Shown here: positions 28,782 through 38,067 of the stretch, one piece after another
Numbering within the stretch: position 1 is the first letter of the stretch
Layout: each line of letters opens with the position of its first letter
Assembly: GCA_029556615.1 (NCBI GenBank)
Contig: JAKQDD010000031.1
Span: 1 to 64,000, forward strand
Direction of reading: 5' to 3'
From: Verrucomicrobiota bacterium
GTDB lineage: Bacteria; Verrucomicrobiota; Verrucomicrobiia; Limisphaerales; J093
Length of the DNA: 64,000 nucleotides
Notes under the pieces: generated by a model
Told to the model about the DNA's origin: nothing
Seen by the model: the letters and a program-made list of their open reading frames with translations, nothing else
Databases searched by the model: none
Translations under genes and position numbers: made by a program

Positions 28782-29763
28782 GCCGCGGCGGCTGCGGCTG
28801 ACGCCCTGGCTGGTGGCGACGGCGCTCGCCAGCCTGCTGGCGGCTGCCGCCTACACGCTCTGGCTGAACCCCGAAATCCGCTTCTACCACTACGCGGCCG
28901 AGGTCAAACGGGCCTGGGTCGAGGGATTCCGGGCCGCCCGCGTCCCGGTGGCGGTGGTCTACGGCGCCTCGAGCTGCGCCTTCGCCCTGGATGGCGAGCG
29001 CCTGCGCGATCGCCACGGCCTGGCCGTCGCCAACTACGGACTGCATGCGGGCATGGAGCCTCTGTTCCTGACCGCCTTCGCCCTCGAATCGACGCGCCCA
29101 GGCGACACCCTGGTGGTGGCACTCGAGCCGCCCCTGTTGCGGGCCTCCTTCGAATCGCCGGATCTCGCCGCCCAGATGGGCATGGCCCTGGGCCAACCCG
29201 GCCTCATTCACGCCTCCGCGCTCACCGGCCGGCGGATTCGCTGGGTCGACAACCTGGTGAGCCTGCGCCCGGGGGCCTACCACCTGTTCACACTGGCCGG
29301 CAAGATCCTCCTGGGCCGCCCGCTGTATCGCTATGCGCCGCGGGACGTGAGCCCCAGCGGCTGGCAGCAGACGGCTGAACGCCGGCCGCTGACGCCGATC
29401 GATGCCGCACCCGCCACGGCGCTCTCGGCGGACGCCCGCGGTCTGCTGGCGGATCTCCGGCGCTGGGCGGACGCGCATCAGGTGACCGTGTTCTATGCCA
29501 TCCCGTGGGGCTGGACCACGGAGGAACACACGGACGCCACCCGACGCGCCAACGCCCGCTTTCTCAGGGAGATCGCCGACCATATCCCGGTTCTCCGAGA
29601 CCCGGCGCTTGGGGTGCATCCGGTGCGCGGGCATTTTGCGGACACGGAATGGCACCTGACAGCGGCGGCGGCGGCGCTTCGGACCGACGCGTTCGCCGGG
29701 CTGCTTCGCGAGCGGCGCTGCTGGGCCCTCGAGGAGCTCGACGCCCTGGCCCGCGAACCGTAA
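28756..29763 (+). CDS. SGNH/AlgJ-like periplasmic partner of the MBOAT acyltransferase
   Basis: A 335-residue protein with one N-terminal membrane anchor (about 15-38) and a periplasmic domain. VVYGASSCAF (about 72-81) fits the nucleophile loop of an SGNH-fold esterase/transferase. The late motif FADTEWHLTAAAA (D and H about three residues apart) fits the Asp-x-x-His pair seen in AlgJ, AlgX and DltD-like proteins. Overlap with the MBOAT reading frame implies coupled translation. It would transfer the acyl group delivered by the MBOAT protein to the polymer. Overall similarity is too weak for a gene name. Confidence 0.7.
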   Translation: MPSSTSPSEPRRLRLTPWLVATALASLLAAAAYTLWLNPEIRFYHYAAEVKRAWVEGFRAARVPVAVVYGASSCAFALDGERLRDRHGLAVANYGLHAGMEPLFLTAFALESTRPGDTLVVALEPPLLRASFESPDLAAQMGMALGQPGLIHASALTGRRIRWVDNLVSLRPGAYHLFTLAGKILLGRPLYRYAPRDVSPSGWQQTAERRPLTPIDAAPATALSADARGLLADLRRWADAHQVTVFYAIPWGWTTEEHTDATRRANARFLREIADHIPVLRDPALGVHPVRGHFADTEWHLTAAAAALRTDAFAGLLRERRCWALEELDALAREP

Positions 29764-29820
29764 CCTGTCGACGAACCGCGCTCCGAACCCTTGCACACGG
29801 GCGCCCAAATCCTCGCTTGG

Positions 29821-29974
29821 GCTCACCACACAAGGCACGAAGGACGGGAACAGGGACGGCCGCCAAGAGGCGCAGCATGCGCAAGGGAAGAGGGGGGAGA
29901 AACCTGCCGCTGTCTTTGTGGCTCTTGCGCCCTTCTGCGGCCCCCTGTCTTCGTGTTCTTCCCGTCTGGTGAAT
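29821..29974. repeat. Imperfect long inverted repeat
   Basis: The left arm (29821-29875) runs TCACCA...CACGAAGGA...CAGGG...GGCCGC.AAGAGGCGCA. The right arm (about 29920-29974) is its imperfect reverse complement (GCTCTTGCGCC...GCGGCC...CCTGTCTTCGTG...CTGGTGAA). Similar 'cacgaagg / ggccgcaagaggcgca' intergenic repeats are widespread in verrucomicrobia, planctomycetes and related genomes. This is the only notable content of the roughly 300 bases between the two operons. Confidence 0.6.
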
Positions 29975-30060
29975 CCCGGGCGCTCTCGAGTCCCCAACGC
30001 GATGATCAGGGCGCGCTCCGGACTCTTGCCGGGCGAACGGGGCCCCGGTAGCATGGCGTC

Positions 30061-31461
30061 ATGCGCACGCCTCCATTTGCGGCTGTGGTCGCCGGTCTCC
30101 TGCTGATGTTGCCTGCGGCCGCGGCGGACGCGCCGGCGGCGGCTGAGGCGTCCGCACCCGCCCTGCGGCTATCGTGTTTCGACCTCGATGTCTCGCCCCC
30201 CATCGGCAGCCGGATGGCCTACGACCCGGTAACGAACGTCTGGGAACTGGGATTGCGCGCACGCGGGATTGTGCTGCGAGGGGCGGGACCGCCGATCGTG
30301 CTCTGCGCGGTGGACTGGATCGGGATTGCCAACGAGGGTCATGACGCCTGGCGACGCGCCCTCGCGGAGGGAGCCGGCACGGTCCCGGAACGCGTGGCGG
30401 TTCACACGGTCCATCAGCATGACGCCCCGGATTGCGATTTCGGGGCGGAACGACTTCTCAAGGAGACCGGATGCGACCCGGCGAACTACGACGGTTCCTT
30501 CGCGCGCACGGTGCTCGCGCGGCTCGCGACCGCGGTGCGCGCCTCGCTGGTCCTGGAACGACCGGTGACCCACCTCGGGTTGGGCCGGGCGCCCGTGCAT
30601 CAGGTCGCCTCGAACCGTCGAATCCTCGGACCCGACGGCAAGGTCCGTGCCACCCGCTACACCACCTGCAAGGACCCCGCGTTGCGCGACGAACCGGAAG
30701 GCACGATCGACCCGGATGTTGCGCTGGTCAGCTTCTGGCAGGGGGACCAACCCCTGGCCGTGCTGAGCTACTACGCGGTGCATCCTCAGAGCTACTATCG
30801 CACCGGCATCGCCAACCCGGACTTCCCGGGCGTCGCCCGCTTTCTTCGCCAACTGGCGGTCCCGGGGGCGCTCCACGTGCATTTCAATGGCGCCGGCGGC
30901 AACCTGGGAGCCGGCAAGTACAACGACGGCTCGCCTGCCAACCGCCTCGTTCTCGCGGAGCGTCTGGCAGACGGCATGAAACGGGCCTGGGACGCCACGT
31001 CCCGCGCGCCAATCGCGCCCGACCAGGTGCGGTGGCGGGTCGAGTCGGTGGCGCTCCCCCCGGCGAAACACCTCGCCGCCGACACGTTGCGCGCCCAACT
31101 CGAAGGCCAGGACGCGGCGTTCTTCCTCCAGGGCGGCGCTTCCAAGCTGGCATGGCTCGAACGATGTGCCGCGGGACACCGGATCGATGTGGCCGGTCTC
31201 GACCTCGGGCGCGCTTCGCTGCTCCATCTGCCGGGAGAGCTGTTCGTCGAATACCAGCTTGCCGCGAAGGCACTGCGACCAGACCGGTTCGTCGCCATGG
31301 CCGCCTATGGCGACTACGGCCCCGGCTATATCGGCACCGCCAGGGCCTATGACGAAGGCGGTTACGAGACTAGTCCCGGAGCGTCGAACGTCAGCCCCGA
31401 GGCCGAGACGGTCCTGCTCGCCGCGATGCGCCGGCTGCTCGAACCCCTGCCCGCACCGTAA
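30061..31461 (+). CDS. Secreted neutral/alkaline ceramidase-like hydrolase
   Basis: A 466-residue exported protein. The signal peptide is followed by [13 protein letters not shown], the usual opening of the neutral/alkaline non-lysosomal ceramidase N-terminal domain family. A His-rich metal site follows ([10 protein letters not shown], about 115-124), then [10 protein letters not shown] (about 239-248) and [11 protein letters not shown]. Many bacterial members are not true ceramidases and only share the metal-dependent amidohydrolase core, so the substrate is open. The next gene starts 25 bases downstream, so the two are probably co-transcribed. Confidence 0.78.
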   Translation: MRTPPFAAVVAGLLLMLPAAAADAPAAAEASAPALRLSCFDLDVSPPIGSRMAYDPVTNVWELGLRARGIVLRGAGPPIVLCAVDWIGIANEGHDAWRRALAEGAGTVPERVAVHTVHQHDAPDCDFGAERLLKETGCDPANYDGSFARTVLARLATAVRASLVLERPVTHLGLGRAPVHQVASNRRILGPDGKVRATRYTTCKDPALRDEPEGTIDPDVALVSFWQGDQPLAVLSYYAVHPQSYYRTGIANPDFPGVARFLRQLAVPGALHVHFNGAGGNLGAGKYNDGSPANRLVLAERLADGMKRAWDATSRAPIAPDQVRWRVESVALPPAKHLAADTLRAQLEGQDAAFFLQGGASKLAWLERCAAGHRIDVAGLDLGRASLLHLPGELFVEYQLAAKALRPDRFVAMAAYGDYGPGYIGTARAYDEGGYETSPGASNVSPEAETVLLAAMRRLLEPLPAP

Positions 31462-31486
31462 ACGTCTGCGCCAAAGCCTCAATCGG

Positions 31487-34400
31487 ATGCGAGTTTCCAT
31501 GCGTTCTGCGTTGGTTGTGTTGGCCGCCTTCGTCGTCGATGCCTCGCCAGCCCAACCCACGCCTCTCGAATCGCTGTGGCTGGAGCCCGCGAACGAAGCC
31601 ATGGCCTCCGTCCGACTGCACAACATCACCTCCCCCGAGAGCCGATCGCGGGTCGCACGGCTCAATCCGCGCTGGTTCGCCGGACCGCCGCCTGCGGATC
31701 GGATCCGGCTGAATCTGTTCGAGAATGCGGAATGCATCGCAGCCGTCCGTCACGCCCAGCGCCGGGGTCCGAGCGCGAGGGTCTGGACTGCAGATCTGGT
31801 GGGAATCGACGGCGGCTACGCGATCTTCGCGACCACCGACGACGTCACGGTCGGATCCGTCTTCCTGCCCGGCGAGGCGACCTACCGGATCGAGCCCGCG
31901 GCGTCGGGCCATTGTCGCATCGTCGAGGCGGACCCTGCGGATCGGGGTTGGTGTGCCACGGGCCGGGGCCAGACGGGGGCGCCGTCCCTTGCGAGCGCCA
32001 ACCCTCCGCTTCCGCGAAGTTCCACCGCGGCGCTGGCCGGCGCGGGATCCCCGGCCCCGGCGCGGATGGACCTGATGGTCCTGTACACTGAGCAAGCGGA
32101 AGCAGGAGCCGGCGGCACCGCCGGCGTCCATGCGCTCATCGATCTGGCGGTTGCCGAGGCGAACTGGGTCTACGAAGCGAGCCAAATCGACGCCCGCCTC
32201 GAAGTGGTCCACCGGGATCGGATCGACTACGCCGAGTCGGGCGACATCTTCCTGGATGTTGACCGGCTCAAGTACCGCGGCGACGGCTACCTCGAGGAGG
32301 CGCACCGGCTGCGAACCCGGTACGGGGCGGACCTGGTGATGCTGATGGTCGAGACGGAATCCCGCGGCTACGCCGGCGTGGCCAGCGACATCCCCAGCCC
32401 GCCCACCGCGGCAACCTCGGACGCCGCCTTCAGCGTGTTCCGGCGCTCGAACGTGATCGGGAACCGGCTCGTCGTTCACGAACTCGGCCACCTGCTCGGC
32501 TGCGCCCACGACCGCGAGCACGCCGGCACCGCGCCCCCCGCCTACCCCTACGCCTATGCCCACCGCTTCGTCGCGGACGGCATCACTTACGTCACGGTCA
32601 TGGGCTACCAGCCCGGACTGGATATCCCCTTCTTCTCCAATCCGGAGGTCTTCTTCCACGACGTTCCGACCGGGGCCGGACCCGGCAGCGCGCTCCCCGC
32701 CGACAACGCCCGCACGATCCGCCAGACCGCGCCCGTTATCGCCGGCTATGCAGCCCTCAACAACCGGTTCGAGTTCGACACCCCCGCCATCACCACCGCC
32801 GAGTCCGGCGCCGACATCGCGGTCTTGATCCGACGCGATGGAACCCTCGCCGCCGCCGCGTCGATTCAATGCCGGCTTGTCGGTGGCACCGCGAGCGCCG
32901 GCGAGGATTTCACGCTGCCGGAGAGCACGCTCCTCGAGTTCGCCCCGGGCGAAGCGGTCGCCGTCCTGCATATCCCGCTGCAGGACGACCCGCACGCCGA
33001 GGGCACCGAGACGATCCTGCTGGCGCTCGACTCGCCCGAGCCCGGCGACGGCTTGGGGCTGTGCGACTCCGCGACGGTCTCGTTGACCGATGACGATTTG
33101 CATCTCCGGTTCGCCGCGGCGGAAGCCCGGCTCGACGAGGCCGGCGGAACCGTCTGGCTCGACGTCGAACGCCGCGGCGATCTCGAGCCGGCCGTCACGA
33201 TCGAGTACGCCGCAACCGCGGGCACTGCCACGGCGGATGTGGACTTCAGGACAACGTCGGGCCAGCTCACCTTCGCGCCGGGACAGGCCCTCCGGAGCAT
33301 CCCGGTCGAGGTTCTCGAGGATCTTCGCGTGGAACCCGACGAGACGTTCACCCTGACCCTGTCCGCGGCGGACGGCACACCCATCGTCGTCGCCCCCGCG
33401 CTGCTCACGGTGACGCTGCGGGACAACGATCGGCCAGGCAGCCTGCTCCCGGTCACTGCCGCCGACCGCGGCTGCAACGATCGCGTGTTCGCTCTGGCGA
33501 TTCAGCAAGACCGCCGCTGGCTCGCCGGCGGACGGTACACCGGCGTGGACGGCCTGCCCGCGAACGGCCTGGTGCGATTCCTCGAGGACGGCTCGGTTGA
33601 CCCGAGCTTCCTGCCGCCCCGGATCGTTCCCGAGCTGGGCGACGCGCCCCCCGTCTACCCCGGCCTGGTCGGCAACATCGTCAGCGCCACCGACGGGCGT
33701 CTCTTCGTCTCGGGCGCGTTCGCCGTGGTCAATGGCACGCCAAGAAACAACTTGGTCTGCCTCCTTCCCGACGGGCGATTGGATGCCCGCTTTGATCCTC
33801 AGCCCGGGCCGAACGGGACCATCGGCGGGCTCGCTTTGCAGCCGGATGGCAAGGTCCTGATCGGCGGCGGCTTCACCAACGTCAGCGGGGTCGTCCGCAA
33901 CCTGATCGCACGGCTCAACGCGGACGGCAGTGTCGATTCCACGTTTCAGTCGCCCTTCAATGTCACGTTCTCGAATCTGCTCGTGGACGACGTCGTGCTG
34001 CAGCCGGACGGGAAGATCCTCGCCGGAGGGTTCTTCAGCCTGGTGGGCGGCCGCTATCAGGGCTACTATGCCCGGCTCAATCCGGACGGTTCCCGCGACA
34101 CGACGTTCCGACCCCAGAGCGGCGCCGATGGCCGCGTGCGGCGGATCGTGGCGCTGCCCAACCAGTCCCTCCTGATCGGCGGCGTGTTCAACCGCGTCGA
34201 GGGCGTCACGCGACGCAAACTGGCGCGCCTCAACCCCGACGGAACGCTGGACAGCGCGTTCATGGTGTCGCCGGCATTGAACGGCGAAGTCGAGGACATC
34301 CTGCCCCTGCCCGATGGCCGGCTCCTGATCGCCGGCGGGTTCACCGGCGGCGGAGCCAGCCCGCGGCCGTATGTGGCCCGTCTCGACGCCGGGGGCCGCC

Positions 34401-34768
34401 TCGACGAGACGTTCGACTTGGGGTCTGGGCCCAACGATTTCGTGCGAGCCCTGGCCCTCCAGACCGACGGCACGGCGCTCCTGGGCGGCTACTTCACCGC
34501 TGTCAACGGCGAGCCCCGGGGCTCGATCGCCCGCGTGCGTACCGACAGCGGGGGGCCGCGGTTCGGCAACCCGGCGCTGTCGGCCAACGGATCGATGGCG
34601 ATGACCCTGCACGGACGCCTCGGAACCACGAACCTGCTCGAAGCGACCACCGACTATCGTCAGTGGTCCCCAGTCCTGCAGGTGACCTACGACGGCGTCC
34701 TGCAAACGAACGTCCTGCTCGAGCCCGTCGAGCCCGCCCGGATCCTCCGGTTGCGAGAAACACCGTAG
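31487..34768 (+). CDS. Secreted metzincin protease with Calx-beta and delta-60 repeats
   Basis: A 1093-residue protein. A signal peptide leads to a pro-domain and a reprolysin/M12-like catalytic domain with zinc motif HELGHLLGCAHD (about 330-341) and Met-turn VTVMGY. Two Calx-beta modules follow (about 424-536 and 538-646; typical 'TAS.GEDF' and 'EDL.VEPDETF' segments). Next is a delta-60 region (about 656-1018) of roughly six repeats of the LQPDGKVLIGGGF...RLN.DGS.D.TF type, forming a beta-propeller-like fold. The C-terminal module is the one shared with other secreted proteins here. It is probably a surface protease anchored or positioned by its repeats. ATG 31499 is an alternative start. 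Its TAG stop opens a short repeat. Confidence 0.9.
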   Translation: MRVSMRSALVVLAAFVVDASPAQPTPLESLWLEPANEAMASVRLHNITSPESRSRVARLNPRWFAGPPPADRIRLNLFENAECIAAVRHAQRRGPSARVWTADLVGIDGGYAIFATTDDVTVGSVFLPGEATYRIEPAASGHCRIVEADPADRGWCATGRGQTGAPSLASANPPLPRSSTAALAGAGSPAPARMDLMVLYTEQAEAGAGGTAGVHALIDLAVAEANWVYEASQIDARLEVVHRDRIDYAESGDIFLDVDRLKYRGDGYLEEAHRLRTRYGADLVMLMVETESRGYAGVASDIPSPPTAATSDAAFSVFRRSNVIGNRLVVHELGHLLGCAHDREHAGTAPPAYPYAYAHRFVADGITYVTVMGYQPGLDIPFFSNPEVFFHDVPTGAGPGSALPADNARTIRQTAPVIAGYAALNNRFEFDTPAITTAESGADIAVLIRRDGTLAAAASIQCRLVGGTASAGEDFTLPESTLLEFAPGEAVAVLHIPLQDDPHAEGTETILLALDSPEPGDGLGLCDSATVSLTDDDLHLRFAAAEARLDEAGGTVWLDVERRGDLEPAVTIEYAATAGTATADVDFRTTSGQLTFAPGQALRSIPVEVLEDLRVEPDETFTLTLSAADGTPIVVAPALLTVTLRDNDRPGSLLPVTAADRGCNDRVFALAIQQDRRWLAGGRYTGVDGLPANGLVRFLEDGSVDPSFLPPRIVPELGDAPPVYPGLVGNIVSATDGRLFVSGAFAVVNGTPRNNLVCLLPDGRLDARFDPQPGPNGTIGGLALQPDGKVLIGGGFTNVSGVVRNLIARLNADGSVDSTFQSPFNVTFSNLLVDDVVLQPDGKILAGGFFSLVGGRYQGYYARLNPDGSRDTTFRPQSGADGRVRRIVALPNQSLLIGGVFNRVEGVTRRKLARLNPDGTLDSAFMVSPALNGEVEDILPLPDGRLLIAGGFTGGGASPRPYVARLDAGGRLDETFDLGSGPNDFVRALALQTDGTALLGGYFTAVNGEPRGSIARVRTDSGGPRFGNPALSANGSMAMTLHGRLGTTNLLEATTDYRQWSPVLQVTYDGVLQTNVLLEPVEPARILRLRETP

Positions 34769-34781
34769 CGAGACGCCGCCT
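34766..34781 (+). repeat. Short-form stop-codon repeat
   Basis: TAGCGAGACGCCGCCT begins with the stop codon of the metzincin gene. It matches the start of the short repeat at 63940 (TAGCGAGGCGCCGCCT) with one difference. It lies between convergent genes. Confidence 0.55.
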
Positions 34782-34824
34782 GTGCGCAGAACCCGCCGGA
34801 TCCCTTGCGCCGCCGCCGCACCGC

Positions 34825-36132
34825 TCACTTCCTACACCCCTCGTCCTGTTTGACTCCATTGACTCTGCATGCCTGGCCCACCCACTCGTCGATGGGGACA
34901 ACGCGGATGCGATGGGCGCGTCCATTCCACGTGAAGTCCTCGTCCCCGCCGGCTCCGCGCGTCAGGCACCAGAGATCGTCGCAGCGGACGTCGGCGCCGG
35001 CTTTCACCAGGGCCCTGAACTCACGGGCGCGGGTGCGCGGATCGGAAAGGTCCCAGCAGACCTGGATCAGCCGGGTCACGCGCCCGCGTTCCCGCAAGAC
35101 AAAGTCGACTTCCTCGTGCACGGTGTTCTTCCAGAAGGCCACCTCGATTTCGCCCGCCAATTGGCGCTTCCATAGGGCGATGGCGACGACGTTCTCAGCC
35201 AGTCGGCCCCAGTCTTGGCCGGGACGGGTTCCCAGGCAGACGGCGAGGGCCGGATCGACGACGTAGGCTTTCTTGTTGGCCGTGGCACGTTCGCGGACCT
35301 TGTACGTGAACCGGTTCAGCGTGAACAGAAGAAAGGCCTCGCTCAACAGACGCGTGTACTTCTCCGCAGTCGTCGGACTCGTCACCCGGGCCACCGCCGC
35401 CAGAGTGCGGAAGGAGAACTCCTTGGCGGTGTTGGAGAAAAACCAGTGCGCAACATCCTCCAACCCGGCGCCGGAGCGGATCCGATGCCGGCGCACGACG
35501 TCCTTGAGCAGGGTGGCACGCACGAGGTCCCTCAGGTAATCGGTGCGGCTGGCACCCCGCAGCAAGGGCTCGGGATAGCCGCCTTCCACCAGATAACGGT
35601 CGAACCGTGCCGCTCGCTCCGCCGCCGTTCCAGTCGCTCCGCCCGCAGCCAGCGCTTCGGAAAACGAAAAGGGGAGGAGCGCAATCGTCTGGTGCCGGCC
35701 GGTCAGATGCGTGGCCAGTTCGCTGCCCAGCAGATTGGCGTTGCTGCCGGTGAGCAAGAGCCGGCGTCCCGACCGCTGGAGCCGGTTCGCCATGAGTTCC
35801 CAGCGCCGGAAGTTCTGAATCTCGTCGAAGAGAATGTGCTTGGGCTGGCCGTACACGTCGTCCAAGGCAGCCAACAACGCGTCGGCATCGGTCAGACCCG
35901 CCAGGCGTTCGTCATCGAAATTCGCGTAACCGCCCCCGCCCAGTTGTTGCAGCAGATGGACGGCGAGGGTGGACTTGCCCGCGCGACGGGGGCCGATGAT
36001 GACGCGGATCAGATCGGTTTCCCCGACGGCTTGCCGGGGCAGCAACCGCTCGACGTAGGGTCGGCGCAACTGCTCTTCAAGCTCCGCCTTTTGGGTGAGG
36101 ACAACCTCGCGGAGACTACTCATGGCGATCAT
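34825..36132 (-). CDS. ATP-binding protein with AAA_14 and DUF4143 domains
   Basis: A 435-residue protein of the common archaeal/bacterial orphan ATPase type. The Walker A motif is GPRRAGKST, Walker B HILFDEIQNF, and sensor 1 LLLTGSNANLL. A winged-helix/nuclease-like C-terminal half follows (about 200-400) with the FSNTAKEFSF...TAEKYTRLL and WKNTVHEEVDFVL blocks that define DUF4143. The EVDFVL segment resembles a PD-(D/E)xK nuclease core. The biological role of the family is unknown. Start: ATG 36132 or ATG 36123 (MSSLREVV). It is a stand-alone gene, divergent from a gene remnant and the leuC-like gene. Confidence 0.85.
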   Translation of the reverse strand: MIAMSSLREVVLTQKAELEEQLRRPYVERLLPRQAVGETDLIRVIIGPRRAGKSTLAVHLLQQLGGGGYANFDDERLAGLTDADALLAALDDVYGQPKHILFDEIQNFRRWELMANRLQRSGRRLLLTGSNANLLGSELATHLTGRHQTIALLPFSFSEALAAGGATGTAAERAARFDRYLVEGGYPEPLLRGASRTDYLRDLVRATLLKDVVRRHRIRSGAGLEDVAHWFFSNTAKEFSFRTLAAVARVTSPTTAEKYTRLLSEAFLLFTLNRFTYKVRERATANKKAYVVDPALAVCLGTRPGQDWGRLAENVVAIALWKRQLAGEIEVAFWKNTVHEEVDFVLRERGRVTRLIQVCWDLSDPRTRAREFRALVKAGADVRCDDLWCLTRGAGGDEDFTWNGRAHRIRVVPIDEWVGQACRVNGVKQDEGCRK

Positions 36133-36183
36133 AGTAGCCAAAAAGATTGAAAACTGTCCATCACGAATGGAAACCTGGACTGA

Positions 36184-36489
36184 AACGGGGCACGAGGCAC
36201 TCTCGGGCTGATCTATCTCAAAAAAGGCGACCGCGAAAAAGCGGAGGTCATCCTCGAGGGCATGATCGACAGCCGAAAGACCATCAAGAACACCTCGGCC
36301 GTCTGCATCGCCTCCCTGGCCGGAGAGTTGGGGAAACTCGATCTGGCCTTCGAATACGTGGACAGAGCTTACGCGGAGCGTGGCTCCTTGATGATCTTCA
36401 TCCATATCCATGGCCCAATGTGTTCGCCCGCGATCGCCGCCGACCCAAGATTCAAATCCGTCCTGGCCAGGATGAAACTGAATATCTGA
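36184..36489 (+). pseudogene. Remnant of a TPR-containing protein (C-terminal end only)
   Basis: The frame entering from a stop at 36181 encodes GLIYLKKGDREKAEVILEGM, then a TPR helix pair (SLAGELGKLDLAFEYVDRAY) and the tail ADPRFKSVLARMKLNI. This sequence is typical of the extreme C-terminus of TPR-bearing transcription regulators and kinases (AL.Y..LG..D.AFEWLERAYEER...DPRF..LLRRMGL). Nothing upstream supplies the rest, so the gene has lost its 5' part. An ATG at 36262 would give only 75 residues. Confidence 0.7.
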
Positions 36490-36658
36490 GAAAAGCGCGG
36501 CCGTGGGAAAGCGCGACACGGTTTACCGGTTACGATGGTATCGTGCCAAAATCGGGGATAACGTGCTGAAGGCCAGCGGATTAAGTGCTTGGTAATCAAC
36601 GCCCCCAGCCTCACAGTTGCCAGCGCGGCGGCCGGAGGGGTACAGTGCCGGGACGCTT

Positions 36659-38050
36659 ATGACATTGACGGAGAAGCTACTGGCGCGGGCGGCGGGGAAG
36701 GCAACGGTGTCGGCAGGCGAGAACATCTGGGTGAAGGCCGATATCCTGATGACCCACGACGTGTGCGGACCGGGGACGATCGGCGTGTTCCAACGCGAGT
36801 TCGGGGCGAAGGCCAAGGTCTGGGACCGCCACCGCGTGGTGATCATCCCCGACCATTACATCTTCACCGCCGACTCGCGGTCGAATCGGAACGTCGATCT
36901 GCTGCGCGAGTTCGCCCGGGACCAGGGCCTGACCTACTTCTACGACGTCATCGACGACCCGAACGGCACGTGGAAATTCGATCCCGCCCGGGGTCCGCTG
37001 CGGCGGCAGTACGGCAGCCGGTATGCGGGTGTCTGCCACGCCGCCCTTCCCCAAAAGGGCCACACCCGGCCCGGCGAAGTGCTGTTCGGCACCGACTCGC
37101 ACACCTGCATGGCGGGCGCCTTCAACCAATTTGCCACCGGCATCGGCAACACCGACGCCGGCTTCGTCATGGGGACCGGCAAGCTGCTGTTGAAGGTGCC
37201 GGAAACGATGCGCTTCCGCCTCGAAGGCCGCCTCCAGCCGGGCGTCATGGCCAAGGACATCATCCTCCATGCCATCGGCGAGATCGGCTTCGACGGGGCC
37301 ACCTACCGCGCGCTGCAATTCGAAGGCTCCGGCATCGCGGGCCTCTCGATGGACGACCGGATGACAATCGCCAACATGGCCATCGAGGCCGGCGGCAAGA
37401 ACGGCATCTTCCCCTACGACGCTCGCACCGCCGAGTACGTCGACACCCGCACCCGCCTCAACGGCACGCGAACCCACTATGAACCCGTCGAGCCGGATGC
37501 GGACCAGCGGTTCGTCTACGACTCGGTGATCGACCTCGATCGGCTCGAACCGACCGTGGCCTGCCATCCCGATCCCGGCCAACGGAAGCTCGCGCGCGAT
37601 CTGGGCGATGTCCAACTCGACCGCGCCTACATCGGCTCCTGCACCGGCGGCAAGACCAGCGACTTCGTCGAGTTCGCCCGGGTCGTCCGCGGACGCCGCG
37701 TCCGGATCGACACCTTCGGCGTCCCCGCCACACCGGAAATTGTCCACGACCTGCAAACCACCCGCTGGGCCGGCCAGACGCTCTGGGACATCCTCCTCGC
37801 CGCAGGGGTGCAGTTGACCGAGAACGCCGGCTGCGCCGCGTGCCTCGGAGGACCGGTCGACACCTTCGGCCGCGTCAACGCCCCGCTCCGGTGCATCAGC
37901 GCCACCAACCGCAATTTCCCGGGCCGGATGGGGCACAAAGAAAGCCAGATCTTCCTCGCCAGTCCCGCCACGGTGGCGGCCAGCGCCATCGCCGGCCACA
38001 TCGCCGACCCCCGCGAGTACTTCTCGACCGTTCCGGTTGCTGAATCCTAA
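36659..38050 (+). CDS. leuC: 3-isopropylmalate dehydratase large subunit / homoaconitase family
   Basis: A 463-residue [4Fe-4S] hydro-lyase. Family motifs are HDVCGPGTIGVF, PDHYIFT, GTDSHTCMAGAFNQFATGIGNTD, and the cluster cysteines in GSCTGGK (about 326) and CAACLGG (about 391 and 394). Length and spacing match LeuC (about 466 residues). The small subunit (LeuD) is not adjacent, so the substrate could be isopropylmalate, homoaconitate or a related acid. ATG 36659 was chosen because homologues start at MTLTEKLL; the upstream ATG 36617 lies in poorly conserved sequence. The M1 aminopeptidase gene follows after 17 bases. Confidence 0.85.
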   Translation: MTLTEKLLARAAGKATVSAGENIWVKADILMTHDVCGPGTIGVFQREFGAKAKVWDRHRVVIIPDHYIFTADSRSNRNVDLLREFARDQGLTYFYDVIDDPNGTWKFDPARGPLRRQYGSRYAGVCHAALPQKGHTRPGEVLFGTDSHTCMAGAFNQFATGIGNTDAGFVMGTGKLLLKVPETMRFRLEGRLQPGVMAKDIILHAIGEIGFDGATYRALQFEGSGIAGLSMDDRMTIANMAIEAGGKNGIFPYDARTAEYVDTRTRLNGTRTHYEPVEPDADQRFVYDSVIDLDRLEPTVACHPDPGQRKLARDLGDVQLDRAYIGSCTGGKTSDFVEFARVVRGRRVRIDTFGVPATPEIVHDLQTTRWAGQTLWDILLAAGVQLTENAGCAACLGGPVDTFGRVNAPLRCISATNRNFPGRMGHKESQIFLASPATVAASAIAGHIADPREYFSTVPVAES

Positions 38051-38067
38051 GCGCCCAAGCCCGCCCC

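Noticed and set aside
31391..34828. A 1145-codon open frame on the minus strand
   Set aside because: It is opposite the metzincin/delta-60 gene, whose domains are clear; the antisense product has no recognisable motif.
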